Below the pieces are notes generated by a model that was not told the origin of the DNA, searched no databases, and saw nothing but the letters and a program-made list of their open reading frames with translations. The position numbers and the translations under genes are program-made. A DNA stretch of 44,765 nucleotides from Opitutia bacterium (GTDB lineage Bacteria; Verrucomicrobiota; Verrucomicrobiia; Opitutales; JABJCN01). The stretch spans positions 1 through 44,765 of the forward strand of contig JABJCN010000055.1 in NCBI GenBank assembly GCA_018668635.1, read 5' to 3'. Shown here piece after piece: positions 1 through 7,778 of this stretch (within the stretch, counting starts at the first letter, position 1; every line of letters starts with the position of its first letter).

Positions 1-164
1 AACTTGGGATCGGACAGAAGGATAACCTTCAGGCCATTTTCCAATGTAAACCGCCGGTACTCTGATTTGTCGAGTGGATGCTTGTCCGGGAAGTCCAACT
101 TCGCATCAACCGAAGGGAGTAGACAGAAAAACAAAAAAATTACGGAATAAATATTTTTACGCAT
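1..164 (-). CDS. M16 family (insulinase-like) peptidase, N-terminal fragment
   Basis: This is a partial gene whose C-terminal part lies beyond the left edge; 54 codons are visible. It starts at an ATG (162-164, minus). The first 21 residues form a typical signal peptide: MRKN, a hydrophobic Ile/Phe/Leu core, then a small-residue end at VDA. The mature part soon contains RFTLENGLKVILLSDPK, the usual N-terminal strand of M16 zinc metallopeptidases (NGLxVxLxxDP), which comes shortly before the HxxEH zinc site. That site is not visible here, so activity cannot be judged. An exported M16 peptidase would degrade peptides in the periplasm. The gene is transcribed divergently from the methyltransferase at 305, with about 140 bases between them. 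Confidence 0.72.
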   Translation of the reverse strand, partial: MRKNIYSVIFLFFCLLPSVDAKLDFPDKHPLDKSEYRRFTLENGLKVILLSDPK

Positions 165-304
165 GTTAGGGATTGGGTAAAGTTCTTCTTACAGAAGCCA
201 AATGAACTTATGAATCTATTGTTTGCAACCGCGGAATGCAATTCAGACCCAACCTGTATTTTCCCTTTGCCCAAAACCGCAACCTTGTTTTCCTTTACTG
301 GAAC

Positions 305-1057
305 ATGAAAATTCACAAAGCCAAACTTGTCGTTGCTGTTCTCGCATCAACGGTCTTCCTGTTCGCAGTCGAACCTGCAAAAGAGAGCAAGCCTGCGACA
401 GTCTATTCTGTAGGCAAAAAATCGCGGGATGGCATCGGCAAATATTACATGGGGCGCGAGATATCTCATGTAATGGGGCATCTCGGCGCGGGATGGCTTG
501 AGCGACCCGGACGACGAAAGGAGGAACGCACCGACCTGCTTCTGGCCAATCTTGGCTTGGAGAAACATCATAATGCCGCGGATATTGGATCAGGAACAGG
601 CTATTTCTCGTTCCCCATGAGCGAGCAGGTAACAAAGGGAAAGGTCTACGCAGTGGACATCCAGACCGAGATGCTCGACATCGTTCGAAAACGTATGAAG
701 CAAAGAGGAACAACCAATATCGTTCCGACACTCGGCACAATCAAGGACACCAAGCTGCCGGCAAATACCATCGACCTAGTACTCCTCGTTGATGCATACC
801 ATGAATTTGACCATCCACGGGAAATGATGGAGTCCATCTTCAAGGGCCTTCGCCCAGGGGGACGGGTGGTTCTCATAGAATACCGCAAAGAAGATCCCAC
901 GGTGATGATCAAGCCACTGCACAAAATGACACAAAAGCAGGCTATCCTGGAAATGCAGGCTGTCGGGCTTAAATGGAAAGAAACCAAGGACTTTCTTCCC
1001 AAGCAGCACTTCATGGTTTTCGAGAAACCGGAACTTGTGGAAAAAAATCCGGAGTAA
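305..1057 (+). CDS. Exported class I SAM-dependent methyltransferase
   Basis: A 250-residue protein with a Rossmann methyltransferase fold. Motif I is clear (AADIGSGTGYFSFPM), followed by an acidic end of strand 2 (VYAVDIQ) and a later LVLLVDAYHEF segment with GLRPGGRVVLIEY, the usual order for class I enzymes. I prefer the ATG at 305 over the in-frame ATG at 236, because 305 begins a convincing signal peptide (MKIHKAKLVVAVLASTVFLFA) and the upstream extension looks like untranslated leader. A signal peptide on a methyltransferase is odd, because SAM is cytoplasmic. The segment could instead be a membrane anchor with the domain inside. The gene ends only 6 bases before sufS, so the two are probably co-transcribed. 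The substrate cannot be read from the sequence. Confidence 0.8.
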   Translation: MKIHKAKLVVAVLASTVFLFAVEPAKESKPATVYSVGKKSRDGIGKYYMGREISHVMGHLGAGWLERPGRRKEERTDLLLANLGLEKHHNAADIGSGTGYFSFPMSEQVTKGKVYAVDIQTEMLDIVRKRMKQRGTTNIVPTLGTIKDTKLPANTIDLVLLVDAYHEFDHPREMMESIFKGLRPGGRVVLIEYRKEDPTVMIKPLHKMTQKQAILEMQAVGLKWKETKDFLPKQHFMVFEKPELVEKNPE

Positions 1058-1063
1058 TACACC

Positions 1064-2293
1064 ATGCCCGACACGCCTTTCGAAGTCGAGGTCGTCCGGC
1101 GCGACTTCCCAATCCTAGCCACCCAGGTTCGAGAAAAGAAACTGTGCTACCTAGATAATGCAGCCAGCACCCAGAAGCCGCGCGCCGTTATCGATCGACT
1201 CCAGGAATTTTACTCAAGGGAGAACGCCAATATCCATAGGGGCGTCCATCACCTTGGTGAACTTGCCACAGATGCCTATCATGACGCCCGCAAGACCGTT
1301 GCCAAATTCCTTAACGCAAAAAGCGACAAGCAGGTAATTTTCACACGAGGGACAACTGAGTCCATAAATCTAGTCGCTACATCATGGGGGCGTGCCAACC
1401 TGCAAAAAGGAGACCAGATTCTCCTGACTGCAATGGAGCACCACGCCAACATCGTTCCATGGCAACTTATCGCGGAACAGACCGGGGCAGTAATCAAAGT
1501 CATCCCCACAAACGACCGGGCTGAACTGGACCTTGACGCCTATGATCAACTCCTTGGCGAACACACCCGCATCCTGGCGATTTGCCACATATCCAATTCA
1601 CTCGGCACCCTCAACCCGATTAAGGAAATCATCGCCAAAGCCAAGGCCATGGGGGTGACCACCCTTGTCGACGGGGCACAAGGCGCTCCACATCTCGGGG
1701 CAGATGTTCAGGACCTAAACTGTGACTTTTATGCTTTTTCCGGACATAAAATCTACGGTCCAACAGGGATCGGCATCCTCTACGGGAATCAGGAAATCAT
1801 GGAAAACATGCCTCCGTACCAAGGCGGTGGAGATATGATTCAGCGAGTCTCATTTGAGAAGACGACCTACAAGGGACTTCCTGAGCGCTTCGAAGCGGGC
1901 ACACCCAACATCGCCGGTGCCGCTGGACTTGCCGCCGCCATAAAATACCTCGGCCAATTCAATCAAGCAGACATCAAGGCCCATGAAAGCGCGTTATTGG
2001 AATATGCGTTGGGACAACTTGAGGATATTGACGGCATCACACTCTACACAAAGGCGGTAGCTCGCACTGGCGTGGTCTCCTTCAATCTTGAGGGTGTTCA
2101 TGCACATGACATTGCCACCATCCTCGACCGGGAAGGAGTTGCCATCCGAGCGGGGAACCATTGTACACAACCGCTAATGAAAACCTTGGGGGTCCCTGCT
2201 ACAGCCCGTACATCATTCGCATTGTACAATACAAAAGAAGAAATCGACACGTTGGCTGCTTCGATTATAAAAGCCCGCCAACTTTTTAAATAA
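1064..2293 (+). CDS. sufS: Cysteine desulfurase SufS (group II, PLP-dependent)
   Basis: A 409-residue protein, normal length for SufS. It removes sulfur from L-cysteine as a persulfide, giving alanine and supplying sulfur for Fe-S cluster assembly in the cytoplasm. The PLP lysine is K229 in FSGHKIYGPTG. The persulfide cysteine is C367 in AIRAGNHCTQPLM, a short loop typical of group II SufS rather than the long loop of IscS. The N-terminal region has YLDNAASTQKP and NIHRGVHHLG, both characteristic. A GGAG lies 9 bases before the ATG, one of the few clear ribosome binding sites here. The stop overlaps the sufU start (TAATG), so translation is probably coupled. No sufBCD genes are in this window. 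Confidence 0.95.
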   Translation: MPDTPFEVEVVRRDFPILATQVREKKLCYLDNAASTQKPRAVIDRLQEFYSRENANIHRGVHHLGELATDAYHDARKTVAKFLNAKSDKQVIFTRGTTESINLVATSWGRANLQKGDQILLTAMEHHANIVPWQLIAEQTGAVIKVIPTNDRAELDLDAYDQLLGEHTRILAICHISNSLGTLNPIKEIIAKAKAMGVTTLVDGAQGAPHLGADVQDLNCDFYAFSGHKIYGPTGIGILYGNQEIMENMPPYQGGGDMIQRVSFEKTTYKGLPERFEAGTPNIAGAAGLAAAIKYLGQFNQADIKAHESALLEYALGQLEDIDGITLYTKAVARTGVVSFNLEGVHAHDIATILDREGVAIRAGNHCTQPLMKTLGVPATARTSFALYNTKEEIDTLAASIIKARQLFK

Positions 2294-2751
2294 TGTCAGA
2301 CGACCTTGAGGACCTTTACCAGGATATTATTCTGGATCACAACCGACGACCACGCAATTCGCATGAGATGGTCGACTCCACACACAATGCTGAAGGAGTT
2401 AACCCACTTTGTGGTGATGAAATAACTGTTTATCTAAAGCTACTCGACGAAAAAATCGAAGATATAAGCTTCAAGGGACAAGGTTGTGCAATATCCCAGG
2501 CATCCGCTTCACTCATGACAGAAATCATCAAGGGACTTAGCCTTCCGGATGTACGCAAACAATCAGATATCCTGCAAAAACTTCTCATTACAGATGAAGA
2601 TAACCCTAATGCCCTTTTTGAGTATGGAAATCTGGCGGCACTATCGGGTGTAAGAAAATTTCCCGCACGAATTAAATGTGCGTCACTCGCTTGGCACGCC
2701 CTTGAAGCAGCCTTGCAAGGGAAAACCTCTATTACGACCGAGGACGAATGA
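2293..2751 (+). CDS. sufU: SufU-type sulfur acceptor / Fe-S assembly protein
   Basis: A 152-residue NifU/IscU-fold protein. The three ligand cysteines are C40 (NPLCGDE), C65 (GQGCAIS) and C129 (RIKCASL), with D42 next to the first. The 64-residue spacing between the second and third cysteines is longer than in IscU and fits the SufU insertion. In characterised SufU proteins these residues bind zinc, and the protein accepts persulfide sulfur from SufS. The one-base overlap with sufS supports the partnership. The conserved RKFPARIKCASLAWHAL end is present, followed by a short acidic tail. A scaffold role cannot be excluded from sequence alone, but the spacing and the sufS linkage favour the sulfur-acceptor role. 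Confidence 0.92.
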   Translation: MSDDLEDLYQDIILDHNRRPRNSHEMVDSTHNAEGVNPLCGDEITVYLKLLDEKIEDISFKGQGCAISQASASLMTEIIKGLSLPDVRKQSDILQKLLITDEDNPNALFEYGNLAALSGVRKFPARIKCASLAWHALEAALQGKTSITTEDE

Positions 2752-2831
2752 GAAAACAATGAAGGCTTGAGGGTGAAATAATAGCATCCTGCAACAAGAA
2801 CCAAGCCAACAATATCATTATTCGCACGTCC

Positions 2832-4196
2832 ATGAAAACCGCCATTATTGGAGCTGGAATAACAGGACTGACCTGTGCACACAAACTTCACAGGCAAGGA
2901 AATGAAGTTCTCGTCCTGGAATCTCAAGAGCGAGTCGGTGGCGTTATTCAAACGGAACTCAATGATGGATTCCTTGTCGAGCATGGCCCCAACTCTCTGC
3001 TTCTGGATGAAATAGACCTAAGCAACTACTTTGATGAACTAGGTCTAACCAACCAAATCACAAAGGCCAACCCCCACTCCCGCAAACGCTTTATCGTCCG
3101 CGACAGCAACCTCCTTGCGCTACCTCTCTCCCCACTATCATTGCTGACAACCCGAGCCTTCAGCTTTGCTGCAAAGCTCAGGCTACTTCGCGAATTCTCC
3201 ATTCCCTCCCTTGAAAATCCTGAAAGCCTGAGCGTGGCCTCATTCTTCAAACAACGCCTGGGTGAAGAAATTTTCACCTACGCCGGGGACCCCTTTGTAT
3301 CCGGAGTCTACGCCGGGGACCCCGAAAAGCTTTCCGCCAGTCACGCCTTCCCAAGGATGCTCGAACTTGAGCAGAAGCACGGTTCCATACTTAAGGGTTT
3401 TATTAAGAAAGCAAGGGCCCGGCAAAAAGACCCCGATGCCCCAAAGCGCCAGCTCATCAACTTTCAGGATGGCATGGAAAGTCTGCCCAAGGTACTAATG
3501 GAGAAAATTCGGAAGGAAAACATCCATACAGGCATTAGCCTCAACAACATCACCCGGGACAATAACACTTGGAAGATTGCATGGGATGACACGAATGGCG
3601 AATCCTGTGAGGACACTTTTGAACGCCTCATTATAACGGTCCCCGCCCACGCGATCCCGGGACTCCCCTTTCATTTTGACTCAAGTGATGCACTCCAACC
3701 TCTTGCCAAGATTCCTCACCCTCCCATCGCCTGTGCTGCCTTGGGTTTTAGACGCACCCAGGTCAAGCACCCCCTGGACGGCTTCGGCGTCCTTGTCCCC
3801 TCCTCTGAAGGAAAGAACCTGCTTGGCGCAATCTTCGCTTCCACCCTTTTTCCTGGAAGGGCACCTGACGACCATGTCCTGATTCAATGCTTTCTAGGAG
3901 GAGCCCGCAACCCTGCCATCGGTCAACTGGAAACAGGCGACCTGCTTGAGATTCTACTCCCTGAATTATCCAGAATGCTTGGTATTTACGGATCCCCAGT
4001 CTTCGTCGATGTTAAAAAATGGGCAAAATCAATACCTCAGTGTAATTTGGGTCACGAGCGCTTTCTCGAAGCCCTTGAAGCAGTTGAAAACAAAAATCCT
4101 GGACTTACATTTGCCGGAAGCTACCGAAACGGGGTTTCAGTCGGTCAATGCATTCGTGCAGGCTGGGCCGCTGCGCAAATTCAGGAACAATCTTGA
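2832..4196 (+). CDS. hemY: Protoporphyrinogen/coproporphyrinogen III oxidase, HemY type
   Basis: A 454-residue FAD-dependent oxidase of late heme synthesis. The N-terminus is a dinucleotide-binding fold (AIIGAGITGLTCAHKL, then an acidic strand end VLVLES and ERVGGVIQT). The family signatures FVSGVYAGDPEKLSASHAFP and GLTFAGSYRNGVSVGQCI are present. HemY-type enzymes use oxygen. Whether the substrate is protoporphyrinogen or coproporphyrinogen cannot be told here. The YAGDP peptide occurs twice because of a 16-base direct repeat (3278-3293 and 3308-3323). The gene follows sufU by 80 bases and ends before a strong bidirectional hairpin. Heme and Fe-S genes next to each other fit a redox-cofactor neighbourhood. 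Confidence 0.9.
   Translation: MKTAIIGAGITGLTCAHKLHRQGNEVLVLESQERVGGVIQTELNDGFLVEHGPNSLLLDEIDLSNYFDELGLTNQITKANPHSRKRFIVRDSNLLALPLSPLSLLTTRAFSFAAKLRLLREFSIPSLENPESLSVASFFKQRLGEEIFTYAGDPFVSGVYAGDPEKLSASHAFPRMLELEQKHGSILKGFIKKARARQKDPDAPKRQLINFQDGMESLPKVLMEKIRKENIHTGISLNNITRDNNTWKIAWDDTNGESCEDTFERLIITVPAHAIPGLPFHFDSSDALQPLAKIPHPPIACAALGFRRTQVKHPLDGFGVLVPSSEGKNLLGAIFASTLFPGRAPDDHVLIQCFLGGARNPAIGQLETGDLLEILLPELSRMLGIYGSPVFVDVKKWAKSIPQCNLGHERFLEALEAVENKNPGLTFAGSYRNGVSVGQCIRAGWAAAQIQEQS
3278..3323. repeat. 16-base direct repeat inside hemY
   Basis: The 16 bases ctacgccggggacccc occur at 3278-3293 and again at 3308-3323, exactly 30 bases apart and in the same reading frame, so both copies encode YAGDP. 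The second copy is the conserved family motif. The first copy replaces residues that vary in the family. Confidence 0.85.
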
Positions 4197-4258
4197 ATAA
4201 CATTCGAGGCTGGAGACTCTCCATAAAAGAAAAATGTCCGGCCCTGATAGCAGGCAAA

Positions 4259-4289
4259 TTTTGATCCTTGTTTGCGCAAGGCATCAAAA
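4259..4289. terminator. Bidirectional rho-independent terminator between hemY and the hydratase gene
   Basis: ttttgatccttg (4259-4270) pairs with caaggcatcaaaa (4277-4289), leaving one bulged base and a 6-base loop. The stem is flanked by T-rich sequence on one side and A-rich on the other, so it can terminate in both directions. It sits between two convergent genes, as expected. Confidence 0.75.
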
Positions 4290-4313
4290 GAACTCCCAGA
4301 AGTATCCGTGCGA

Positions 4314-5120
4314 TTATTGTGTTCTAAAAAAAGCGGTGGCTTCACCAACTCGCTCGATCGCCACTTTCAATTCGGTGTCCTGATCTATACGCACTAATTC
4401 CGTTGGCGAACCTGGGATGACCAAACTTCCCTTCTGGAGGGACTGCCCCTTATCCGTCAAAAAGTCCACCAACCACCGCAATGAATGAAGTGGGCCGCCC
4501 ATGATCTCTTTTGCTGGTGCCTTAGTCACCATGATCTGATCCTTGTAGACAGAAAACATTTCATCGCGAAATGACAACTCTTGGGGTGACGCTTTTACTG
4601 CGCCAACAACGAGTCCAGCGTGAATGCCACCGGAGCTAATTAATTCCTGTATGCTCGGGGGCGAATGCCAGAAATGAAAATTATGAATTTCAATACCGGG
4701 GCGAACAGACTCAATGGAATCAACCAATTCGTCATCCGGTAAATGTTTCCCCATGAGCTCTTTGCCTATTGTTAAAACCATTTCCGGCTCAATTGCACAG
4801 CCAAGATAATTGCGCCAATCCAGTTCGCAATTTTCTTCAAGGATGTATGGATGAAAAAGCCTTCCGCTAATCGGCTCAGTTAAGCCAAATTGTTGACGGA
4901 TCGCCTGACTGGTACAACCCACCTTGAAACCCACGACTGTTTCTCCCCTATCAATTCGCTTCTGCGCAACTAAATCCTGCACCGCATAGGCATTTGAAAC
5001 CGAAAGAAAATCTACCGTCTGTCCACATTCACCCAGCCACTCTCTATTATAAAATGCATGAAAAAAGCGATCTGAGAACTGGTTGATCAAATTCATATCG
5101 GGTCGAGGGTCCAGTGCCAA
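4314..5120 (-). CDS. 2-keto-4-pentenoate hydratase / FAH-family protein (MhpD-like)
   Basis: A 268-residue protein of the fumarylacetoacetase-fold hydratase family. These cytoplasmic enzymes hydrate or decarboxylate 2-oxo acids from aromatic meta-cleavage, with a divalent metal held by a Glu-x-Glu pair, here E111 and E113 (GCAIEPEMVL). VVGFKVGCTS, EPISGRLF and MGGPLHSLRWLVDFL are family-typical. The reading frame opens at a TTG (5120) with GGAG 11 bases upstream; an ATG at 5096 (MNLINQF) is the alternative start. It lies 28 bases after the acylphosphatase gene and is probably co-transcribed with it. No other aromatic-degradation genes are in the window, so the physiological substrate is open; 4-oxalocrotonate decarboxylase activity is also possible. 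Confidence 0.82.
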   Translation of the reverse strand: MALDPRPDMNLINQFSDRFFHAFYNREWLGECGQTVDFLSVSNAYAVQDLVAQKRIDRGETVVGFKVGCTSQAIRQQFGLTEPISGRLFHPYILEENCELDWRNYLGCAIEPEMVLTIGKELMGKHLPDDELVDSIESVRPGIEIHNFHFWHSPPSIQELISSGGIHAGLVVGAVKASPQELSFRDEMFSVYKDQIMVTKAPAKEIMGGPLHSLRWLVDFLTDKGQSLQKGSLVIPGSPTELVRIDQDTELKVAIERVGEATAFFRTQ

Positions 5121-5148
5121 CAGCCTGTCTACTCCATAGGAATAGCCT

Positions 5149-5439
5149 TTAATAACCTATGGAGAAATCCTGAAACTGACGAGCCCCAAAAGATTCCTCC
5201 TTCTCCATTTCAGTAATATGCCGCCCTCTTACTTCAACAATCTGCGAAAAGAAAGACTCGACCTCAGACTGCTCTCCCTCTGCAAAAAGCCATACACGAC
5301 CATCCGGCAGGTTCTTTACTCGACCGGTCACGGAAAATTCCTTGGAAATCTGCTCGGTGGTCGCACGAAAGTAGACTCCCTGAACCTGTCCACTGAAACG
5401 GACGGTGAGCTGAAAAACATCTTCAACCATCTTACTCAT
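5149..5439 (-). CDS. acyP: Acylphosphatase
   Basis: A 96-residue protein matching the small acylphosphatase fold, which hydrolyses acyl phosphates such as acetyl phosphate in the cytoplasm. The phosphate loop SGQVQGVYFRATT carries the catalytic Arg (R25), and GRVKNLPDGRVW carries the catalytic Asn (N43). The later GEQSEVESFF segment is also typical. The frame can be extended to a TTG at 5460. The ATG at 5439 is preferred because it overlaps the stop of the redoxin gene as ATGA, the usual coupled arrangement; a further ATG at 5430 is possible. A hydratase gene follows 28 bases downstream. Confidence 0.88.
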   Translation of the reverse strand: MSKMVEDVFQLTVRFSGQVQGVYFRATTEQISKEFSVTGRVKNLPDGRVWLFAEGEQSEVESFFSQIVEVRGRHITEMEKEESFGARQFQDFSIGY

Positions 5440-6017
5440 CTCTTGTATTTTATTCCGCAACCATAAGGTCGTGTCGACTTCACGACCACCTGCTTTCCCG
5501 CAAGGATGGCATCCAGCGCCTCCGCCACGTAATTTCGGGCTCCATTAATCGTTCGCGGATCCGGTGTTGGCTGATCATCGACGGCACCGCTGTAGGCAAG
5601 TTTCCTCTCCGGATTAATCACAAAAATATGCGGGGTTGCTCGAGCGCCGTACGCGGCAGCAGCCTTGCCGGAAGGGTCCAATAGAATGGCAGATGCACGC
5701 ACCTTAAAATTCTTGTTTTGCTTAAGCAATGATTTTGTATCTGCCTCCCCGGTCTGGACTCCCAGCCAAATAACGCCCTTTCCAGTATAGTTAGCCTGAA
5801 GGGCCTGCATGTTTCCAGATGTATAATGTTTCTTCACGAAGGGACAAGCATGATGGACCCACTCAAGGACCACGATCCTTCCGGGATAATCAGATAACTT
5901 ATGAAGGTTACCACTCAAATCTTTCAGGGCAAACTCCGGTGCTTCATCACCTACACGAACTGCATTGGCAACCTGTACCCACACCATCATCAAGAAAAAT
6001 AATATCCCGAACCTCAT
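5436..6017 (-). CDS. Exported thioredoxin-like redoxin (AhpC/TSA-Redoxin domain)
   Basis: A 193-residue exported thioredoxin-fold protein. From the ATG at 6017 the N-terminus is a signal peptide (MRFGILFFLMMVWVQVANA). An ATG at 6038 would add seven polar residues and is less likely. The domain opens with VGDEAPEFALKDLSG and has HHACPFVKKHY, giving a single active-site cysteine (C58) rather than CxxC. ATPHIFVINPERKLAYSGAVDD supplies the cis-Pro loop and following strand. A second cysteine near the C-terminus (RPYGCGIKY) could be the resolving one. Its role is probably periplasmic thiol redox or peroxide handling, but the partner is unknown. The stop overlaps the acylphosphatase start. Confidence 0.83.
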   Translation of the reverse strand: MRFGILFFLMMVWVQVANAVRVGDEAPEFALKDLSGNLHKLSDYPGRIVVLEWVHHACPFVKKHYTSGNMQALQANYTGKGVIWLGVQTGEADTKSLLKQNKNFKVRASAILLDPSGKAAAAYGARATPHIFVINPERKLAYSGAVDDQPTPDPRTINGARNYVAEALDAILAGKQVVVKSTRPYGCGIKYKR

Positions 6018-6299
6018 TGATAAAAAGTGACATTCCATCAGCTAGAGTGTCAATTGTGCTCTGTTTTATAATTAAATTCGCCTTGCCCAACGGGTACCAC
6101 CCTGCATTCCTCCAAGAAACAATGAAACACCTTCCATCCATCATCCACGAAGTAAGAAGTACCCTGATAAAATACTGTCAATTAACTCTCTCGCCCGAAA
6201 CAGATGGCCTTAACGGCCAGTAACAACCATTTTTTATAAAAGATAGTCCAATTCCAAACTAGACGCTGTTGATAAACCTATATCGCCCTCTCTTTTAAA
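6018..6299. other. Divergent intergenic region, redoxin / PPK2
   Basis: 282 bases between two divergent genes, so it should hold two promoters, but I cannot place a convincing -35/-10 pair. A small hairpin, tggcc-ttaac-ggcca (6205-6219), is followed 10 bases later by a T-run. No gene with coding character was recognised. Confidence 0.4.
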
Positions 6300-7754
6300 A
6301 TGCCTGAAGGACAACATTTATCGATCAAGAAACTTGAGGAGGAAATAGCCTCCCTTCAACGTCGTTGCCGGGAATTAAGAATTCCCGTCCTGCTCGTTTT
6401 TGAAGGTCTGAGCGCAGCGGGCAAGGGCACCCTGATAAACCGCGTCATCCAACCCATGGACCCACGCGGATTCAAGGTCACCTGTATCAGTAATCCCAAC
6501 CGGGAGGAACTGTCCCGACCATTCCTCTGGAGATTCTGGAGACGCACCCCTTCCGCGGACTGCATGGCCATTTTCGACCGCTCCTGGTATCGCACAATCC
6601 TTGAAGAAGATGTCAATGGGAAGCTGAATCAGGAATCACTCGGTAAGGCCTATGCCGACATACGATCCTTTGAACGACAATTTAAAGACAGCGGCACACT
6701 CATCGTAAAGTTTCACCTGCAAATCTCACGAGAGGAGCAAAACAAACGTCTGGCCGATCTAAAGAGCAACCCGGCAACAGCTTGGCGTGTCAACGATGAG
6801 GTGCTTCTTCGCCATGAACGATATGACCAATATATCGAAGCCATTGAGCGTATGTTTGCAGAAACCGACCACCCGGAAGCTCCATGGGAAATCATTGATG
6901 CCAACAACTTGGAAGATGCAATATATGCAACCCTTGATCGACTCGCCAGACACCTCCGCGAGTACGTCCAAAATACAAAGGAAGGCAACTTGCCATCCAG
7001 CACACCAAGCAAGAAGAAGCTCCCATCCTCGCCTGATGCACCTTCCCTTGCCCTTGCCAACTTGTCAAACTCTCTGGAAAAAGACCTATATTTTCAATTG
7101 CTGGAAGAGAAACAGCGCAAAATTAAAAACCTTCAGAGTGAAGCCTACCAACGGCGAATTCCCATCGTGATTGTATACGAGGGACAGGATGCCGCAGGAA
7201 AAGGCGGCAACATTCGTCGACTCACCCAGCAAATGGATCCCCGAGGCTACGAGGTCATCCCTGTCTCAGCACCCAATGAAGTCGAGAAGGCCCACCACTA
7301 CCTCTGGCGTTTCTGGACAGAGATCCCAAAGGCCGGTCACCTGACCATTTTCGACCGCTCATGGTATGGCCGCGTGCTTGTAGAGCGGGTCGAGGGCTTT
7401 TGCTCAAAGTCTGACTGGCAACGTGCCTATCGCGAAATCAATGAGATGGAGGAGAACTTCAATCACTTCGGGGCCGTGATCCTCAAGTTCTGGATTCAAA
7501 TCGACAAGAAAGAGCAGCTCAAGCGATTCCATGCCAGAGAGGCAGATCCAAGAAAACGATGGAAGCTCAACGATGAAGACTGGCGCAACAGGGAAAAATG
7601 GGACGTCTATGCCGAAGCTGTGGATGAAATGTTCCTCCGCACACATACACCATTCGCGCCGTGGACAATCATTGAGGGCAACTGCAAACGCCACGCCCGC
7701 ATCCAGGCGCTGGACACTGTAATCGAGGCAACCACCAAGCGACTTGAAAGCTGA
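6300..7754 (+). CDS. pap: Polyphosphate:AMP phosphotransferase (two-domain PPK2)
   Basis: A 484-residue protein made of two tandem PPK2 domains, the layout of class II polyphosphate:AMP phosphotransferases, which make ADP from AMP and polyphosphate. Domain 1 (about residues 5-225) has the Walker A-like loop GLSAAGKGT (36-44) and FDRSWYRTI. Domain 2 (about 255-484) has EGQDAAGKGG (294-303), MDPRGYEV and FDRSWYGRVLVERVEGF. A low-complexity Ser/Pro/Lys linker (SSTPSKKKLPSSPDAPS) joins them. In characterised two-domain members the C-terminal domain carries the activity. Here it matches the consensus better (GQDAAGKGG, SWYGRVLVERVEG), but both domains retain the main motifs. The enzyme is cytoplasmic. 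The gene stands alone and converges on the cytochrome-like gene with a 24-base gap. Confidence 0.92.
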   Translation: MPEGQHLSIKKLEEEIASLQRRCRELRIPVLLVFEGLSAAGKGTLINRVIQPMDPRGFKVTCISNPNREELSRPFLWRFWRRTPSADCMAIFDRSWYRTILEEDVNGKLNQESLGKAYADIRSFERQFKDSGTLIVKFHLQISREEQNKRLADLKSNPATAWRVNDEVLLRHERYDQYIEAIERMFAETDHPEAPWEIIDANNLEDAIYATLDRLARHLREYVQNTKEGNLPSSTPSKKKLPSSPDAPSLALANLSNSLEKDLYFQLLEEKQRKIKNLQSEAYQRRIPIVIVYEGQDAAGKGGNIRRLTQQMDPRGYEVIPVSAPNEVEKAHHYLWRFWTEIPKAGHLTIFDRSWYGRVLVERVEGFCSKSDWQRAYREINEMEENFNHFGAVILKFWIQIDKKEQLKRFHAREADPRKRWKLNDEDWRNREKWDVYAEAVDEMFLRTHTPFAPWTIIEGNCKRHARIQALDTVIEATTKRLES

Positions 7755-7778
7755 GGATCCAGAAACGAATAGCCAGAC

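Noticed and set aside
243-740. 165-residue minus-strand frame within the methyltransferase gene
   Set aside because: It is antisense to a gene with clear motifs; it is rich in Cys/Arg/Ser, as expected for a shadow.
5819-6223. 134-residue plus-strand frame over the redoxin start and intergenic region
   Set aside because: It is antisense to the redoxin signal peptide, with no domain or ribosome binding site.
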